Shown here: piece after piece, positions 47,729 to 58,539 of the stretch | How the letters are laid out: each line of letters starts with the position of its first letter | How positions within the stretch are numbered: the stretch's first letter is position 1 | NCBI GenBank assembly: GCA_003550325.1 | Contig: QKWP01000064.1 | Location: 63,601-127,600 of the forward strand | Reading direction: 5' to 3' | Source: Gigaspora rosea | Lineage: Eukaryota > Glomeromycota > Glomeromycetes > Diversisporales > Gigasporaceae | Length of the DNA: 64,000 bases | Program-made: the position numbers and the translations under genes | The notes under the pieces: generated by a model | Databases searched by the model: none | The model's input: only the letters and a program-made list of their open reading frames with translations | Told to the model about the DNA's origin: nothing

Positions 47729-47890
47729 CTTATTCAAATAATATTCAAATAATTTGAATCAGCAAATATCTATTTGAATATTCACCAAATAACTAATATT
47801 ATTCAAATAAATATATTTATTCGAATAAATATAGTTATTTGAATATATTTATTCGAATAAATATATTTATTCGAATAACTATTATTCAAA
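47726..47890. repeat. TTATTCGAATAA palindrome cluster (left)
   Basis: Dense overlapping words TTATTCGAATAAATATA and ATTCAAATAA, each nearly self-complementary. A similar cluster lies at 54255-54500. The two might be the degenerate ends of one large element around the hAT gene, since both hold GCAAATATnTnTTTGAATA-like sequence in opposite orientation, but no target duplication was found. Confidence 0.65.
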
Positions 47891-48087
47891 TTACAAGACA
47901 ATATAGCAATTGGCACCGATAATTGCATGTAGATCATGCTTTTAAAATACAATTATTTTATACGATTATATTGCATACAGTACCATGCGTGTAGATCATA
48001 CTTTTAAAAATATTATTTATATGATTATATTGCATATGTATAGATCATACTTTTAAAATATTATTTATATGACTATAATATTAAAGA
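47891..48087. other. Short tandem segment with TAGATCATACTTTTAAAATA
   Basis: Three diverged repeats of about 60 bp: GTAGATCAT(G/A)CTTTTAAAA.., TTATTTATA.GA(T/C)TATA, TTGCATA. No gene. Confidence 0.6.
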
Positions 48088-49973
48088 AGAGTAAATCTAT
48101 GGACCATTCCCATAGGTTTTTTTAAATACCATTCTCCCTAAAATAAAAAATTTAAAAGTTTGAGTGAAGATATCTTGACAACCATCTAACTAAATTCAAT
48201 AAACTTTTTTTTATTTGAATTCTATGAATTCATAGAATTCAAATAAAAAAAAGTTCATTGAATTTAGTCAGATGGTTGTCAAGATATCTTCGCACAAAGT
48301 TAGAGAAAAATCAAAACGTCTATCAAAATAAAAGCTGCGCCAAGATTTTTTTGAAAGTTCGAGCAAAGATATCTTGACAACCATCTGACCAAATTCGATG
48401 AATTTTTTTTTATTTTAATTCTATAAAGGCATAGAATTAAAATAAAAAAACGTTCATCGAATTTGGTCAGATGGTTGTCAAGATATCTTTGCTCAAAGTT
48501 TTAAAAAAATCTTGGCGCAGCTTTTATTTTGATAGACGTTTTGATTTTTCTCTAACTTTGAGCGAAGATATCTTGACAACCATCTAACTAAATTCAATGA
48601 ACTTTTTTTTATTTGAATTTTATGAATTCATAGAATTCAAATAAAAAAAAGTTCATTGAATTTAGTCAGATGGTTGTCAAGATATCTTCGCACAAAGTTA
48701 GAGAAAAATCAAAACGTCTATCAAAATAAAAGCTGCGCCAAGATTTTTTTGAAAGTTCGAGCAAAGATATCTTGACAACCATCTGACCAAATTCGATGAA
48801 TTTTTTTTTATTTTAATTCTATAAAGGCATAGAATTAAAATAAAAAAACGTTCATCGAATTTGGTCAGATGGTTGTCAAGATATCTTTGCTCAAAGTTTT
48901 AAAAAAATCTTGGCGCAGCTTTTATTTTGATAGACATTTTGATTTTTCTCTAATTTTGAGCGAAAATATCTTGACAACCATCTGACTAAATTTAATGAAC
49001 TTTTTTTTATTTGAATTCTATGAATTCATAGAATTAAAATAAAAAATTCATTGAATTTAGTCAGATGGTTGTCAAGATATCTTCGCTCAAAATTAGAGAA
49101 AAATCAAAACGTCTATCAAAATAAAAGCTGCGCCAAGTTTTTTTTAAAACTTTAAGCAAAGATATCTTGACAACCATCTGACCAAATTTGCTGAACTTTT
49201 TTTTATTTGAATTCTATGCCTTTATAGAATTAAAATAAAAAAAAATTCATCAAATTTTGTTAGTTGGTCGTCAAGATATCTTTGCTCAAAGTTGAGCCAA
49301 TCTATGGACCATCCACATAGGTCTTGTTAAATGCCATCCTTCCAATCAAAATAAAAAATTTTAAAATTTTGATTGAAGATATCTTTACAACTATCTGACT
49401 AAATACAATGAACTTTTTTTATTTGAATTCTATGCAACCATAAAATTCAAATAAAAAAATTTTCATTGAATTTAGTCAGATGGCTGTCAAGATATCTTTA
49501 TTCAAAGTTAGAAAAAAATCAAAACGTCTATTAAAATAAAAGCTGCGCCAAGATTTTTTTAAAACTTTGAGCAAAGATATCTTGACAACTATCTGACCAA
49601 ATTCGATGAACGTTTTTTTATTTTAATTCTATGCCTTTATAGAATTAAAATAAAAAAAATTCATCGAATTTGGTCAGATGGTTGTCAAGTTATCTTTGCT
49701 TGAACTTTCAAAAAAATCTTGGCGCAGCTTTTATTTTAATAGACGTTTTGATTTTTCTCTAACTTTGAGCGAAGATATCTTGACAACCATCTGACTAAAT
49801 TCAATGAAGTTTTTTTTATTTGAATTCTATGAATTCATAGAATTCAAATAAAAAAAGTTCATTGAATTTAGTCAGATGGTTGTCAAGATATCTTCGCTCA
49901 AACTTTTAAATTTTTTTATTTTAGGGGGATGGTATTTAACAAAACCTATGGGGATGGTCCATAGATTTACTCT
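48088..49973. mobile_element. 1.9-kb element made of nine nested hairpins
   Basis: TIR AGAGTAAATCTATGGACC at both ends; 8-bp duplication ATTAAAGA at 48080-48087 and 49974-49981. Inside are nine hairpins of about 125 bp that all start (A/G)AAGATATCTTGACAACCAT. Type A has a GAATTCTATGAATTC centre and type B a TCTATA..GGCATAGA-like centre, alternating A B A B A B A B A. A spacer of about 70 bp with AAAAGCTGCGCCAAGATTTT appears forwards and reversed alternately between them. A second, internal terminus copy at 49294-49345 suggests that two units fused. No coding capacity. Confidence 0.88.
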
Positions 49974-49981
49974 ATTAAAGA

Positions 49982-50392
49982 AATACCCAAATAGAAATCG
50001 TCTAATATAATTTTTAATTTCACGATTAAAAAATCTTGATATATCGAATGCTATATGTAGTATTGTGCTTGAGCAAATTGAGTAATAATCGGGTCATAGT
50101 ATTTTTAGGCATGAGAAAATTAGAAAACTAATTTTGTCTTTTTTGTGAACCCGACCTTCATTCGGGTTACATTAATTCCTGAGATAGTACAATGTGTTTT
50201 CGACTGCCTGTTGAGACAGCAGCCACCTGTTGGGACACAGTCACATATGTAGGTAGGAAGCTTGTTAAGACGATAACAATGTAATATATAGTTAAAAAAA
50301 AGTGAAGAAAAAGATGACACTCAAAAAGACTATCTTTTATTAGTAAAATTTTAAAAGATATAATAAGCAATATAATTTTTACTAAAAAACTT
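49982..50392. other. Flank between the hairpin element and the hAT gene
   Basis: A+T-rich DNA. It probably includes the 3' end of the hAT element. Small overlapping minus-strand frames near 50120-50370 show no known domain. Confidence 0.4.
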
Positions 50393-51101
50393 CTAATTTT
50401 CTAATAGAAAAATATCAAATAATTTCATGTTTCTTTTCAAAAACAACATAGATGCCAATAACTCTGGCTTTAAGCAAGAATGATGGACGGATAAATGAAA
50501 ACCAGCATCAGAGAATAACCTTTCACTAGGTACCGAAGTGGCGGAGATTGATAAGTATTTTACTGCTAATCTAGACAAAACTGATAAGATATTAACTCGT
50601 TCCTTCCACCATTCTAAACCATTACATCCTTGAGCTTCTTTTGATAGAGCTAAGTAACGAATAACTCATTTAACATATTACTTTCTTCTTCATTTGAATT
50701 ATTAAATAGTCCGATTAAAGAATAGTTAACTTGATTAACATTTGGTCGTTCATTTGTAAGTGATAACTTAGGTGGATTGTTATATAAGTTATTATTCAAT
50801 TCTTCTATAATAATAGCTTGTTCAATTCAATATAGCTCATTTAGTTTATCAACTGCTATATCACATTAAGTTTCTGCAACAAACTTGAGCTTTTTGTATC
50901 GAGGGTCCAACAATGCCGAAATTAAAGTAATTTTTTTTGGAACGTTCCAATATTGGTACATGCTTAAATAAATTGTAGCTTTAACATATTCTAACATATT
51001 CGTAATAGAAACTAGTAGTTCAATAGCTTGATGTTTCTTAAACCATGGATCCGAATTTTGCTGACAATTAACTGGTGTATTTTTATGTTTTTGAACACGA
51101 C

Positions 51102-51338
51102 TATACATGAGGATGAAAGCATTTTGGGTTCTAAAACCCAAAATTAAAATTTGAAGACGAAATTGTTTTTGATCTATTTTACTTAAAAGACGAAATTATT
51201 TGATACTTTTTTTGAATAGACAAAATTATAAGGAACATATCTATAAATTTTATTGGCTCTTTCTTATAAAAAATTTTAATTTTCTCTAATGAAGACGAAA
51301 TAGGCCTTTTTCAAAAATCAATTTCGGTGGCATCACTA
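51102..51338 (+). mobile_element. hAT-type MITE, family TATACATGAGG/TAGTGATG, copy 2 (237 bp)
   Basis: Begins TATACATGAGGATGAAAGCA and ends GGCATCACTA. Flanked by AACACGAC and AATACGAC (8 bp, one mismatch). Inserted in the hAT transposase remnant. An inner hairpin TTTTGGGTTCTAAAACCCAAAA lies near its left end. Confidence 0.9.
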
Positions 51339-51651
51339 AATACGACCATGTGATATACTAAGAGCTTGATTAACATGACCTGCCAAATCAACAATTTCAT
51401 TATCTAAATATATATTAGTTGACGAACTTTTGACTTGCAGTTACATCTAGTTCTCCATAAAACAATTCTGCATAATAGCCTTCATCTTAAACGTTTGGTG
51501 GAGCTACAGTTTTCTTAAGATAGTGCATAGTGCAACATATCATATTAAGCGTAGCATATAAACCCCTGATAGCATATCCGTTGCCTCATAAAAAGGTGCT
51601 AATACGGTTAACATATCCGAAAGTAAACTATAAATATAGAATGGTTTAATT

Positions 51652-52380
51652 TTTTTTTTTTTTTTAAGATGAGGTTGTGCCTCAAAGACTTTATTATTAA
51701 GTATATGTTTGTATATATTATGTGATACAATATTATACTATATTAAGTACAAGAGACTTAGACATTCTTTAACTATCTGTGACCTAAACCTACCAGAGCT
51801 TTCCATACTCCATTTTCTGTATAACCTGAATTTTTGGACTACTCCCTATTTTGTTATTCCGCTATTTACTATATTTTTCCTCGCTTCTCTCATATTGCTG
51901 ATCCTATACTTTCAAGTAGGTGCAAGGGCCTTGCCCAGACGATCGTAACCTCACGGTTACTTCCTAAACCTTGGTGTCCTGAGATTACCTATGTGCTGGT
52001 GGGGGCACAAGCTAAGCTTTGCCCACTACTCTTAGTAATCTATCATATATTATTGCAGATATGCTATCTGGATTGGTTAGCAGATACTTCCTCTAAAGGT
52101 AGGTGAGCACCGGCTGTGTTGCGTAACTGGCCCAAGTGAGAACCACACCTATTCTCAGCAAGCTAGCTCTTACTCCTCCTATGTGACACAGCTACTTCCA
52201 ACTAGATTTCATAATACATTTCTGTACTACTTTCAACTTCTTGTAGAGCGGTTGGTGTTCTACCGTTGGTTAGGCCAGGGAGCTTTATTTCGTACAATGT
52301 ACTTCCCACTGGGTGATTCGTCATTTTGTTCGTATCCCTAATTCGCAGATCTACCTCTATAGTAGTAGTTTCCTTTCAAT
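51652..52380 (-). mobile_element. Poly(A)-tailed retroposed insert, 729 bp
   Basis: An exact 15-bp duplication TAGAATGGTTTAATT lies at 51637-51651 and 52381-52395, with a T run at the left, so the insert was copied from an RNA whose sense is the minus strand. No B box was seen, and the body differs from the three tRNA-headed copies. The 3' end, before the poly(A), carries a short hairpin (GAGG/CCTC at 51671-51683), as those copies do. Probably a separate SINE family or a pseudogene of an RNA. Short frames inside are fortuitous. Confidence 0.8.
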
Positions 52381-53700
52381 TAGAATGGTTTAATTAATAA
52401 AACATAACAATCTAAAATTATAAAATTAAATTAATAGAATAAAATTATCCTATTCCAATTCGGTCAAATTAATTTGTCCCAAATAGTCGGCATCGTCTTT
52501 ATCATCCTTCTCCGAAGAAATTTTTAAAATGGTATAAGATAGAGTATAGCATTTTTAGCTCAATTAACTGTTTCCACAACAAATACATCGAATTCCAACA
52601 GGTACGAACATCCAAAAAAACTTCATATACCTTTTGGTAGTTTAACTTGCATTGCTCATATCTAAGATGTTCTGTATTCTTAGGACTACTGTTAAAAAAT
52701 AATATAAGGTTGTAATACGTTTTTTAAATGCACCAGTAGCATTGAGACCTTTAGTTATACTTAAATGAAGCATATGGGCAGCACAAGGCACATATGAAGT
52801 TTTCATTAATGGGATAGCTTTTACGACATTCACACCATTATCTGTGGTAGCAGCAATTAATTTTTGTTTAAGTTGAAACTGTTCGATTATTTTTCTATTG
52901 CATTTTTTATATTTTCATCAGTATGCTTTTCATGAATTTTTTCGCAAGCTAATAATGCTTCTTTTAATGACCAATCTTTAGGATCTATTCATCTGGCCGT
53001 AACTCCAATATACGGTTCATCATTACGCGATGACCACAGATCAGTAGTAATACTGACAGAATAAGTATCCTGTAATAATTCTGTAAGTTGTCTAGTCGAT
53101 TGAATATATGTATTAATAATCATACGGCATGCTTTATCATCACTTGGAACTTTAAATTCCGCAATATGATTTCTATAAAAGATTTAAAAGACCGGGACCA
53201 CAAAAGATAAAGTGGTTGACAGTCATCAATTATCCAAGTTAACATAGAGATTTCAATAATTGGTTGTTTTTTACGAACAGCTTTCCCATGAGCAACTTCA
53301 AAAAAGTCTTCAATATTTCTGTCTTCCATCTAAATTTATTTACTATTAATAACTTTTTTTAATTAATTATACAGTATTAAAAAAAAAAAACTTATATTGC
53401 CCATAGGATTTTTTTCTATGATTCCATGTTCATTTTCTAAATGATATATCATATTGCTTGTAGTGCCGTGAAATACATACTTTACACTTTTTCCTTTCCT
53501 ATCACATATTTGGCATTAAGCATGAACCTTATCTTCTGAAACCATAAAATGATACTATACGTAACTCAGATTATTCAAATTTTTAGTCTTAAGTTGGGCT
53601 TCTTTTTGTTCACTAGTAGTACTATTGTTTTCTATATACACACGTTTTCGAATACTATTAACTCTGCGTTTATCTTTACTGTTTATATGAGACATTTTTT

Positions 53701-54254
53701 TTATAAGCATAAAATTTTTTAAAATCAGTGTTTTTATTTTAAAAAAAATCTCTGCTTTTATTATTGTATCATTATAAAACAAGGTAATGAGTTTGGCTTT
53801 TTTTTTCTGAGAATTATACGATTTAGTTGTCTTGGATGCATGTGCTAAATTACTTGTAAATATGTTGCTTATCAGTTATCAACAAAATCTTTTCTCTGTG
53901 TAGATTTTACAAGAAATTTAAATATAAAAATTTCTCCTATTATACGCAATATGCTTATAAATACCATGTGCAAAAGAATAGCAAATACTGAAATAGCCAT
54001 TTTATGCTCATGCTAAAAGCTTTTTATATAAAGAGCACCAAGAATCCTGTATGTACATACATATGTATGTACATATCGTATGATTTTTGCTATAAAGAGC
54101 ACCAAGAATTCTGTATGTACATACATACGTATGTACATATCGTATGATTTTGCTATAAACTTTATGCATGCATTTTAACTACAAATATTTAAGGCAAGTA
54201 CAGAGCACATGTTAAAATAAACGCTAAACTTTAATTTATATAATGATCATATTC
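53701..54254. other. Flank of the hAT gene
   Basis: A+T-rich DNA, no gene seen, apart from the 64-bp tandem duplication listed next. Confidence 0.4.
54027..54153 (+). repeat. Tandem duplication of a 64-bp unit with an inner palindrome
   Basis: Units begin TATAAAGAGCACCAAGAAT at 54027 and 54091. Each holds TATGTACATACATA(T/C)GTATG, self-complementary with the following TACATA. The second unit lacks one T. Confidence 0.9.
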
Positions 54255-54500
54255 AAATTTAGCCTCTTATTTGAATAATTATTATTATTATTCAAATAAG
54301 TTATACTTATTCGAATAAGTTACACTTATTCGAATAAGTGTAACTTATTCAAATAAGTATAACTTATTCGAATAAGTGTAATTTATTCAAATAAAGTTTA
54401 TTTATTTGTATTATTTGCCGAATAATTATTCGAAACATTTTAAACTGTTATTCGAATATTTGCCAAATACGACTATTATTCGAATAACAAATACGAATAA
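54255..54500. repeat. TTATTCGAATAAGT palindrome cluster (right)
   Basis: Overlapping units of ACTTATTCGAATAAGT and TTATTCAAATAAGT, then GCCGAATAATTATTCG. Relative of the cluster at 47726-47890. Confidence 0.7.
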
Positions 54501-54654
54501 GGGTGGTAACAGATATTACGTAATATTTTAGGGGGGTCTCTAAAATCTTAAGTTAAATATAGAAGTTCATAATAGCCAATCAAATTTCTCTTATATAGGG
54601 AGGAGGGGGTAGGGGGTATAGTAAAATTATATTACATAATATATGTCAGCACCC
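54501..54654. mobile_element. PIF/Harbinger-like MITE, 154 bp
   Basis: Left end GGGTGGTAACAGATATTACG; right end, reversed, GGGTGCTGACATATATTATG. TAA flanks both sides (54498-54500, 54655-54657). G-rich tracts inside each end, as in the copy at 44781. Confidence 0.85.
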
Positions 54655-56069
54655 TAAGAGGCTCTAGAACTATCAACCTTGCGGTACAATCCTACGACCT
54701 TCAAAAAATAGTAAAAAAGCTTTATTGAATGCTATATTAACTCAACAAAATCTCTCAACCACCCTTAATAAGAATCTGATTTTGAACATGACGAATGAGC
54801 AACCGCCCAAAATCAAAATAATCAACAAGAAAACACGCAAAACACTAAGTAATAACCTTAAAAATACGAATTCTTCTTTCATATAAACTTTTTTTTCGAC
54901 TAAAAAAATAACTATTATGTAAATATAAACATTATCTATACTATATATAAATAAATATTATACATATTTCATATTAAATAAATTTAATAATCTTTACTAA
55001 TTTGTTTTTCCGTATGATGATATACGAATAATAAATAAATTAAATAAATTAATTAGTAGTCCGCAGTTAAAGGGAACAAATTTCATAGTAAAAATCGGTG
55101 GGCATGTGACTATTACCTTATATAGTAAGTGGAACATCATGTGCTTCAATTCATAAGAAAAAACTCTATAGTAAACAATTGAAAAATACTCGTATCTTAT
55201 GATCTATCAAACCGATTTTTGATGATTTTACTACCATTAGAATCACAATAATTTGCTCTACAACTTTCAATTAAGCAATAAGAAAGAGTTACTTAATAAA
55301 AAAATTACTTTTATATGTAAGCAAGCCCCATTCGCACACTATAGAAATTTACTATTAAATTCTGCCGTGATTTATTATAAAATGTCGATCATTTTATACC
55401 CTTTATCTGCGATCTTCCACTTAAGTTTTATTAATTAAAAAAATATATATATTTAAAAATAAAAATAATATAACAAAATGAAATAAATGGTGTATCTTTT
55501 TAATTCTCAAAATCTTATCTTTTCCATGTAATTACATATGAATTACATAACCATAAAACTATAATAGATTAATTTTTTATAAATTTATAATATAATAATA
55601 TAAAAATGTAAAATATAAAATAAAAATAAAAAAATATTAAATTTATAAGAGTTAGTAAAAAAAAATCATAATGTTATTAATCAAATCAAAACAAAAAATC
55701 GATTACAATTAATTATGATTTTTTTATTAGTAAATAGCAATATTATAAAAAATACCCTTTTTTTTTCAAGTACAATTATCTTTTTCTCATACACTAAAAC
55801 CAAAAATTATAAAAAAAAAAAACTTATCTCATTTTATACAAGAAATCAATGCTCCATAAACGTAGAATACCAAACCAAATAGGAATACGTTTACGCCCTG
55901 TATACATAAAATACCAAACTATATAAAAACAGCTACGCTTCATTACAAACAAATATTTATACATGAAAAAAACAATAAAAATCGCAAAAATCGTAAAATC
56001 AAAAAAATATCACATAACCTAAATACTATATATACCTTCTATAACAAATACGAAACTTTGTTAGATGAA
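54655..56069. other. Region without an assigned gene
   Basis: A+T-rich DNA. Around 55200-55320 the words GATGATTTTACTACCATTAG and GCTCTACAACTTTCAATTA are a worn relative of the S repeat. From about 55850 the base composition changes towards that of the Helitron remnant, whose true left end was not found. Confidence 0.5.
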
Positions 56070-56379
56070 TCATTTGCATCTATACTGCGACAATCTGATA
56101 ATCTTAACAATAATGATTTTGAATCATCTAATACAATCGAAAATGATAATCTTCCTCTTCGTGAATACTGGACACCGTCTTCCAAACTTCAAAGATTACA
56201 CAACAAATTCCAGAATAACATCTTAACGCAATAGCCTGAATTGCCTGTGTATACTGTGACAGGCTTCTGTATCCAAAAAAACTTCCTGTATAATTCACAA
56301 TCCAACAATTACTTACTCTATACAACAATATATACCAAATGTGCTCTTGTCTTTCAATCCCAATGTTAATCGCATTACA

Positions 56380-57086
56380 GAACCCAGAGTACTAGTATGT
56401 GATGCCTGCAAAAAACCATTCGCAAGATTCCGATTTCCCTATCTTTTACTGATATCAGAAGAGATCATGTCGGTTTTCTTATATATGAGAAAAAACCTAT
56501 TCCCTGTTCATCTTTACTGCTCATTGGAAGAACTCCAAATAGAAATAGTAACCCTACACCGAATACAGAAGTTTAACCAGTGGTATGGGTTACTCACATA
56601 ATATCAAGGTTTATGCGTTATATGCAGGATCGCTAGGTGCCTTCTTAGAACCAAATAACAATAACAATACAATAACAATCTATATAACGCCCAAAATTAT
56701 AATTCAATCATGCAACGTGCAGCAAACTGGCTCGCAGAAAACAATCCATATCTTTGCCCCTTTGCAGCCCTAATACCACGAGGTGATCCAAATGGTTCCT
56801 TTTCAAGAGCAGAACATTTACAAACTGATTATAACCCGCCACCTATTAATTCCTATGAAATAATTGTACCCAACTACAACTTTCCCAAAGAAGTACACAA
56901 TGAAGACTTCCACTATACAAGGTTGATGGCCGGCTTCATCCAAGAAGAGAACTTTATACATCTACCACACAACCCTAATCTAGAACCCTTCTTTCCCAGA
57001 CATATTTACAGATGGAAGAGGCCACTTTCACGATCTTTCGAATCTGCACATATCAAACAACGAACCCCGATTTGAAACCTATAGCA
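56380..57086 (+). pseudogene. Helitron protein, N-terminal remnant
   Basis: Protein-like segments in changing frames. The best is the stretch from 56710 to 57075, with MQRAANWLAENNPYLCPFAA then FSRAEHLQTDYNPPPINSYE and EVHNEDFHYTRLMAGFIQEE. A Cys pair in CDACKKPF (about 56404-56427) may be part of a zinc finger. This region lies ahead of Rep in many Helitrons and is poorly conserved; assigned by position. Confidence 0.55.
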
Positions 57087-57090
57087 AATA

Positions 57091-58082
57091 CAGTTAGACC
57101 TCCCTATAGTCACACCCCATATAGTCACACCTCTATTTAAGCACCCGATTTTGTGCGACGTACTCAAACATAGTAAAAAAACCTCATTATAGTCACAAAT
57201 CGCTTATAATCACTATCACCATGAAAATTTGATTTTTTAACAATTTTATTAATAAAAACCCCTCATTATAGTCACCAATTTTTAACTAAATATGGATTAA
57301 ATAATCTGATTGGCCAATTTTCATATTCACGTATATTTAAAATTATCTATTAATTGATAATCCGCCTGTCAACTGGAGAGTGATCCTATAGGTGAAATGT
57401 GGAGTGCTTTCATCTAAAATTTTTTTCTTTACTAAGTTATGATACATGTCCACTAATTGAAAGTTGTAGAGCTCGTCGAGACGCATCTAATGGTGGTTAG
57501 ATCATACAAATCGGCCCAGTGGATAGCGAGTTATCATCAAAAAACGATTGGCTGACTATATAAAAATCCGTGACAGAGATTACATATGAAAATCACTATA
57601 GGCGAAATGTGGATTGCTTCCATCTAAAACTTTTTTTATTACTAAGTTAACGATATATGCCCACTAATTGAAAGTTGTAGAGCTCGTTGAGATGCATCTA
57701 ACGGTGGTTAGATCATCCAAATCGACCTAGTGGATGGTAAGATATCGTCGAAAAACAATTGGCTGACTATATAAAATCTCTTATATAAACAAATATATTT
57801 ACATAGAGATTATATAGTCGACAATTGTTTTTTGACGATATCTCGCCATCCACTGGGCCAATTTGAATGATCTAACCACCATTAGATGCGTCTCGACGAG
57901 CTCTACAACTTTCAATTAGTGGGCATATATCATTAACTTAGTAAGAAAAAATGTTTTAGATAGAAGCACGCCACATTTCGCCTATAGATGACCATAATAA
58001 GGTATTTTATTTATAGTCACACCTCTTTACAATCACCAAAATAGGGTGTGACGGACTTGGTAATTATAGAGAGGGACAACTG
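57091..58082. mobile_element. TA-flanked pogo/mariner-like non-autonomous element (992 bp) with S repeats
   Basis: Left end CAGTTAGACCTCCCTATAGT; right end, reversed, CAGTTGTCCCTCTCTATAAT. TA flanks both sides (57089-57090, 58083-58084). ATAGTCACACC words occur inside both ends. The middle (57355-57990) is a set of two direct and one inverted S repeats like that at 28.6-29.3 kb. No transposase. Confidence 0.82.
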
Positions 58083-58289
58083 TACATCAAACTAAGATTG
58101 ATGAATATCAACCCAAGATAGAGGTTACATCAACACTGGCCATTTTGGTCCTATTTCTAGCTCGAAAAGTTAAGGCATTACCAAAATGTTCAATGAATAC
58201 TACGGTCTATACAGACTGATCCAACTACAAGCACACGTATACCAACAGGAAGACAACTACTCCAACCAAGTTCCTACAATACTTATAAC

Positions 58290-58518
58290 CAGTATTTAAA
58301 ATTTGATGTTCTCAGTGTTCTCAGGGAACATTTAACAATTTTTATGAACATGAATTATTGAAAAATGTTCTCTATTTGAGAACATTTAATAAAATTTTTT
58401 AATATTAAAAAATTTTTGATTTTCTAATACTGAGAACATTAAAAAATTTTTGAGAACATTAAAATTATAAAAAATGTTTTTTTGAGAACATAAAATCAAT
58501 TTTGAATTTTAAACACTG
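58290..58518. mobile_element. hAT-type MITE, 229 bp, with repeated GAGAACATT
   Basis: TIRs CAGTATTTAAAAT and CAGTGTTTAAAAT (reversed). Exact 8-bp duplication CTTATAAC at 58282-58289 and 58519-58526. The word GAGAACATT or its variant occurs about seven times inside. Confidence 0.92.
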
Positions 58519-58539
58519 CTTATAACATAATCGACGAAA

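Larger units (their letters stand above)
50393..53700 (-). pseudogene. Decayed hAT transposase gene (BED-finger type)
   Basis: Minus strand. From the 5' side: a basic start (MSHINSKDKRRVNSIRKRVY) at about 53700; a BED zinc finger CQIC...KSVKYVFHGTTSNMIYHLEN-EH near 53400-53530; IEISMLTWIIDDCQPLYL near 53260; the RNase-H-like region with VPCAAHMLHLSITKGL near 52780; ALLDPRYKKLKF near 50900; and the C-terminal hAT dimerisation domain (YLSISATSVPSERLFSDAG, then LKPELLASMLFLKRN) at 50393-50578. Several stops and frame changes break it. It is interrupted by a hAT-type MITE (51102-51338) and a retroposed insert (51652-52380). It might once have served some of the hAT-type MITEs in this window, but its own termini were not found, so no partner can be named. 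Confidence 0.88.

Noticed and set aside
47726-54500. One large element bounded by the two TTATTCGAATAA clusters and containing the hAT gene.
   Set aside because: Partial similarity in opposite orientation exists, but no target duplication could be matched and such words arise easily in A+T-rich DNA.
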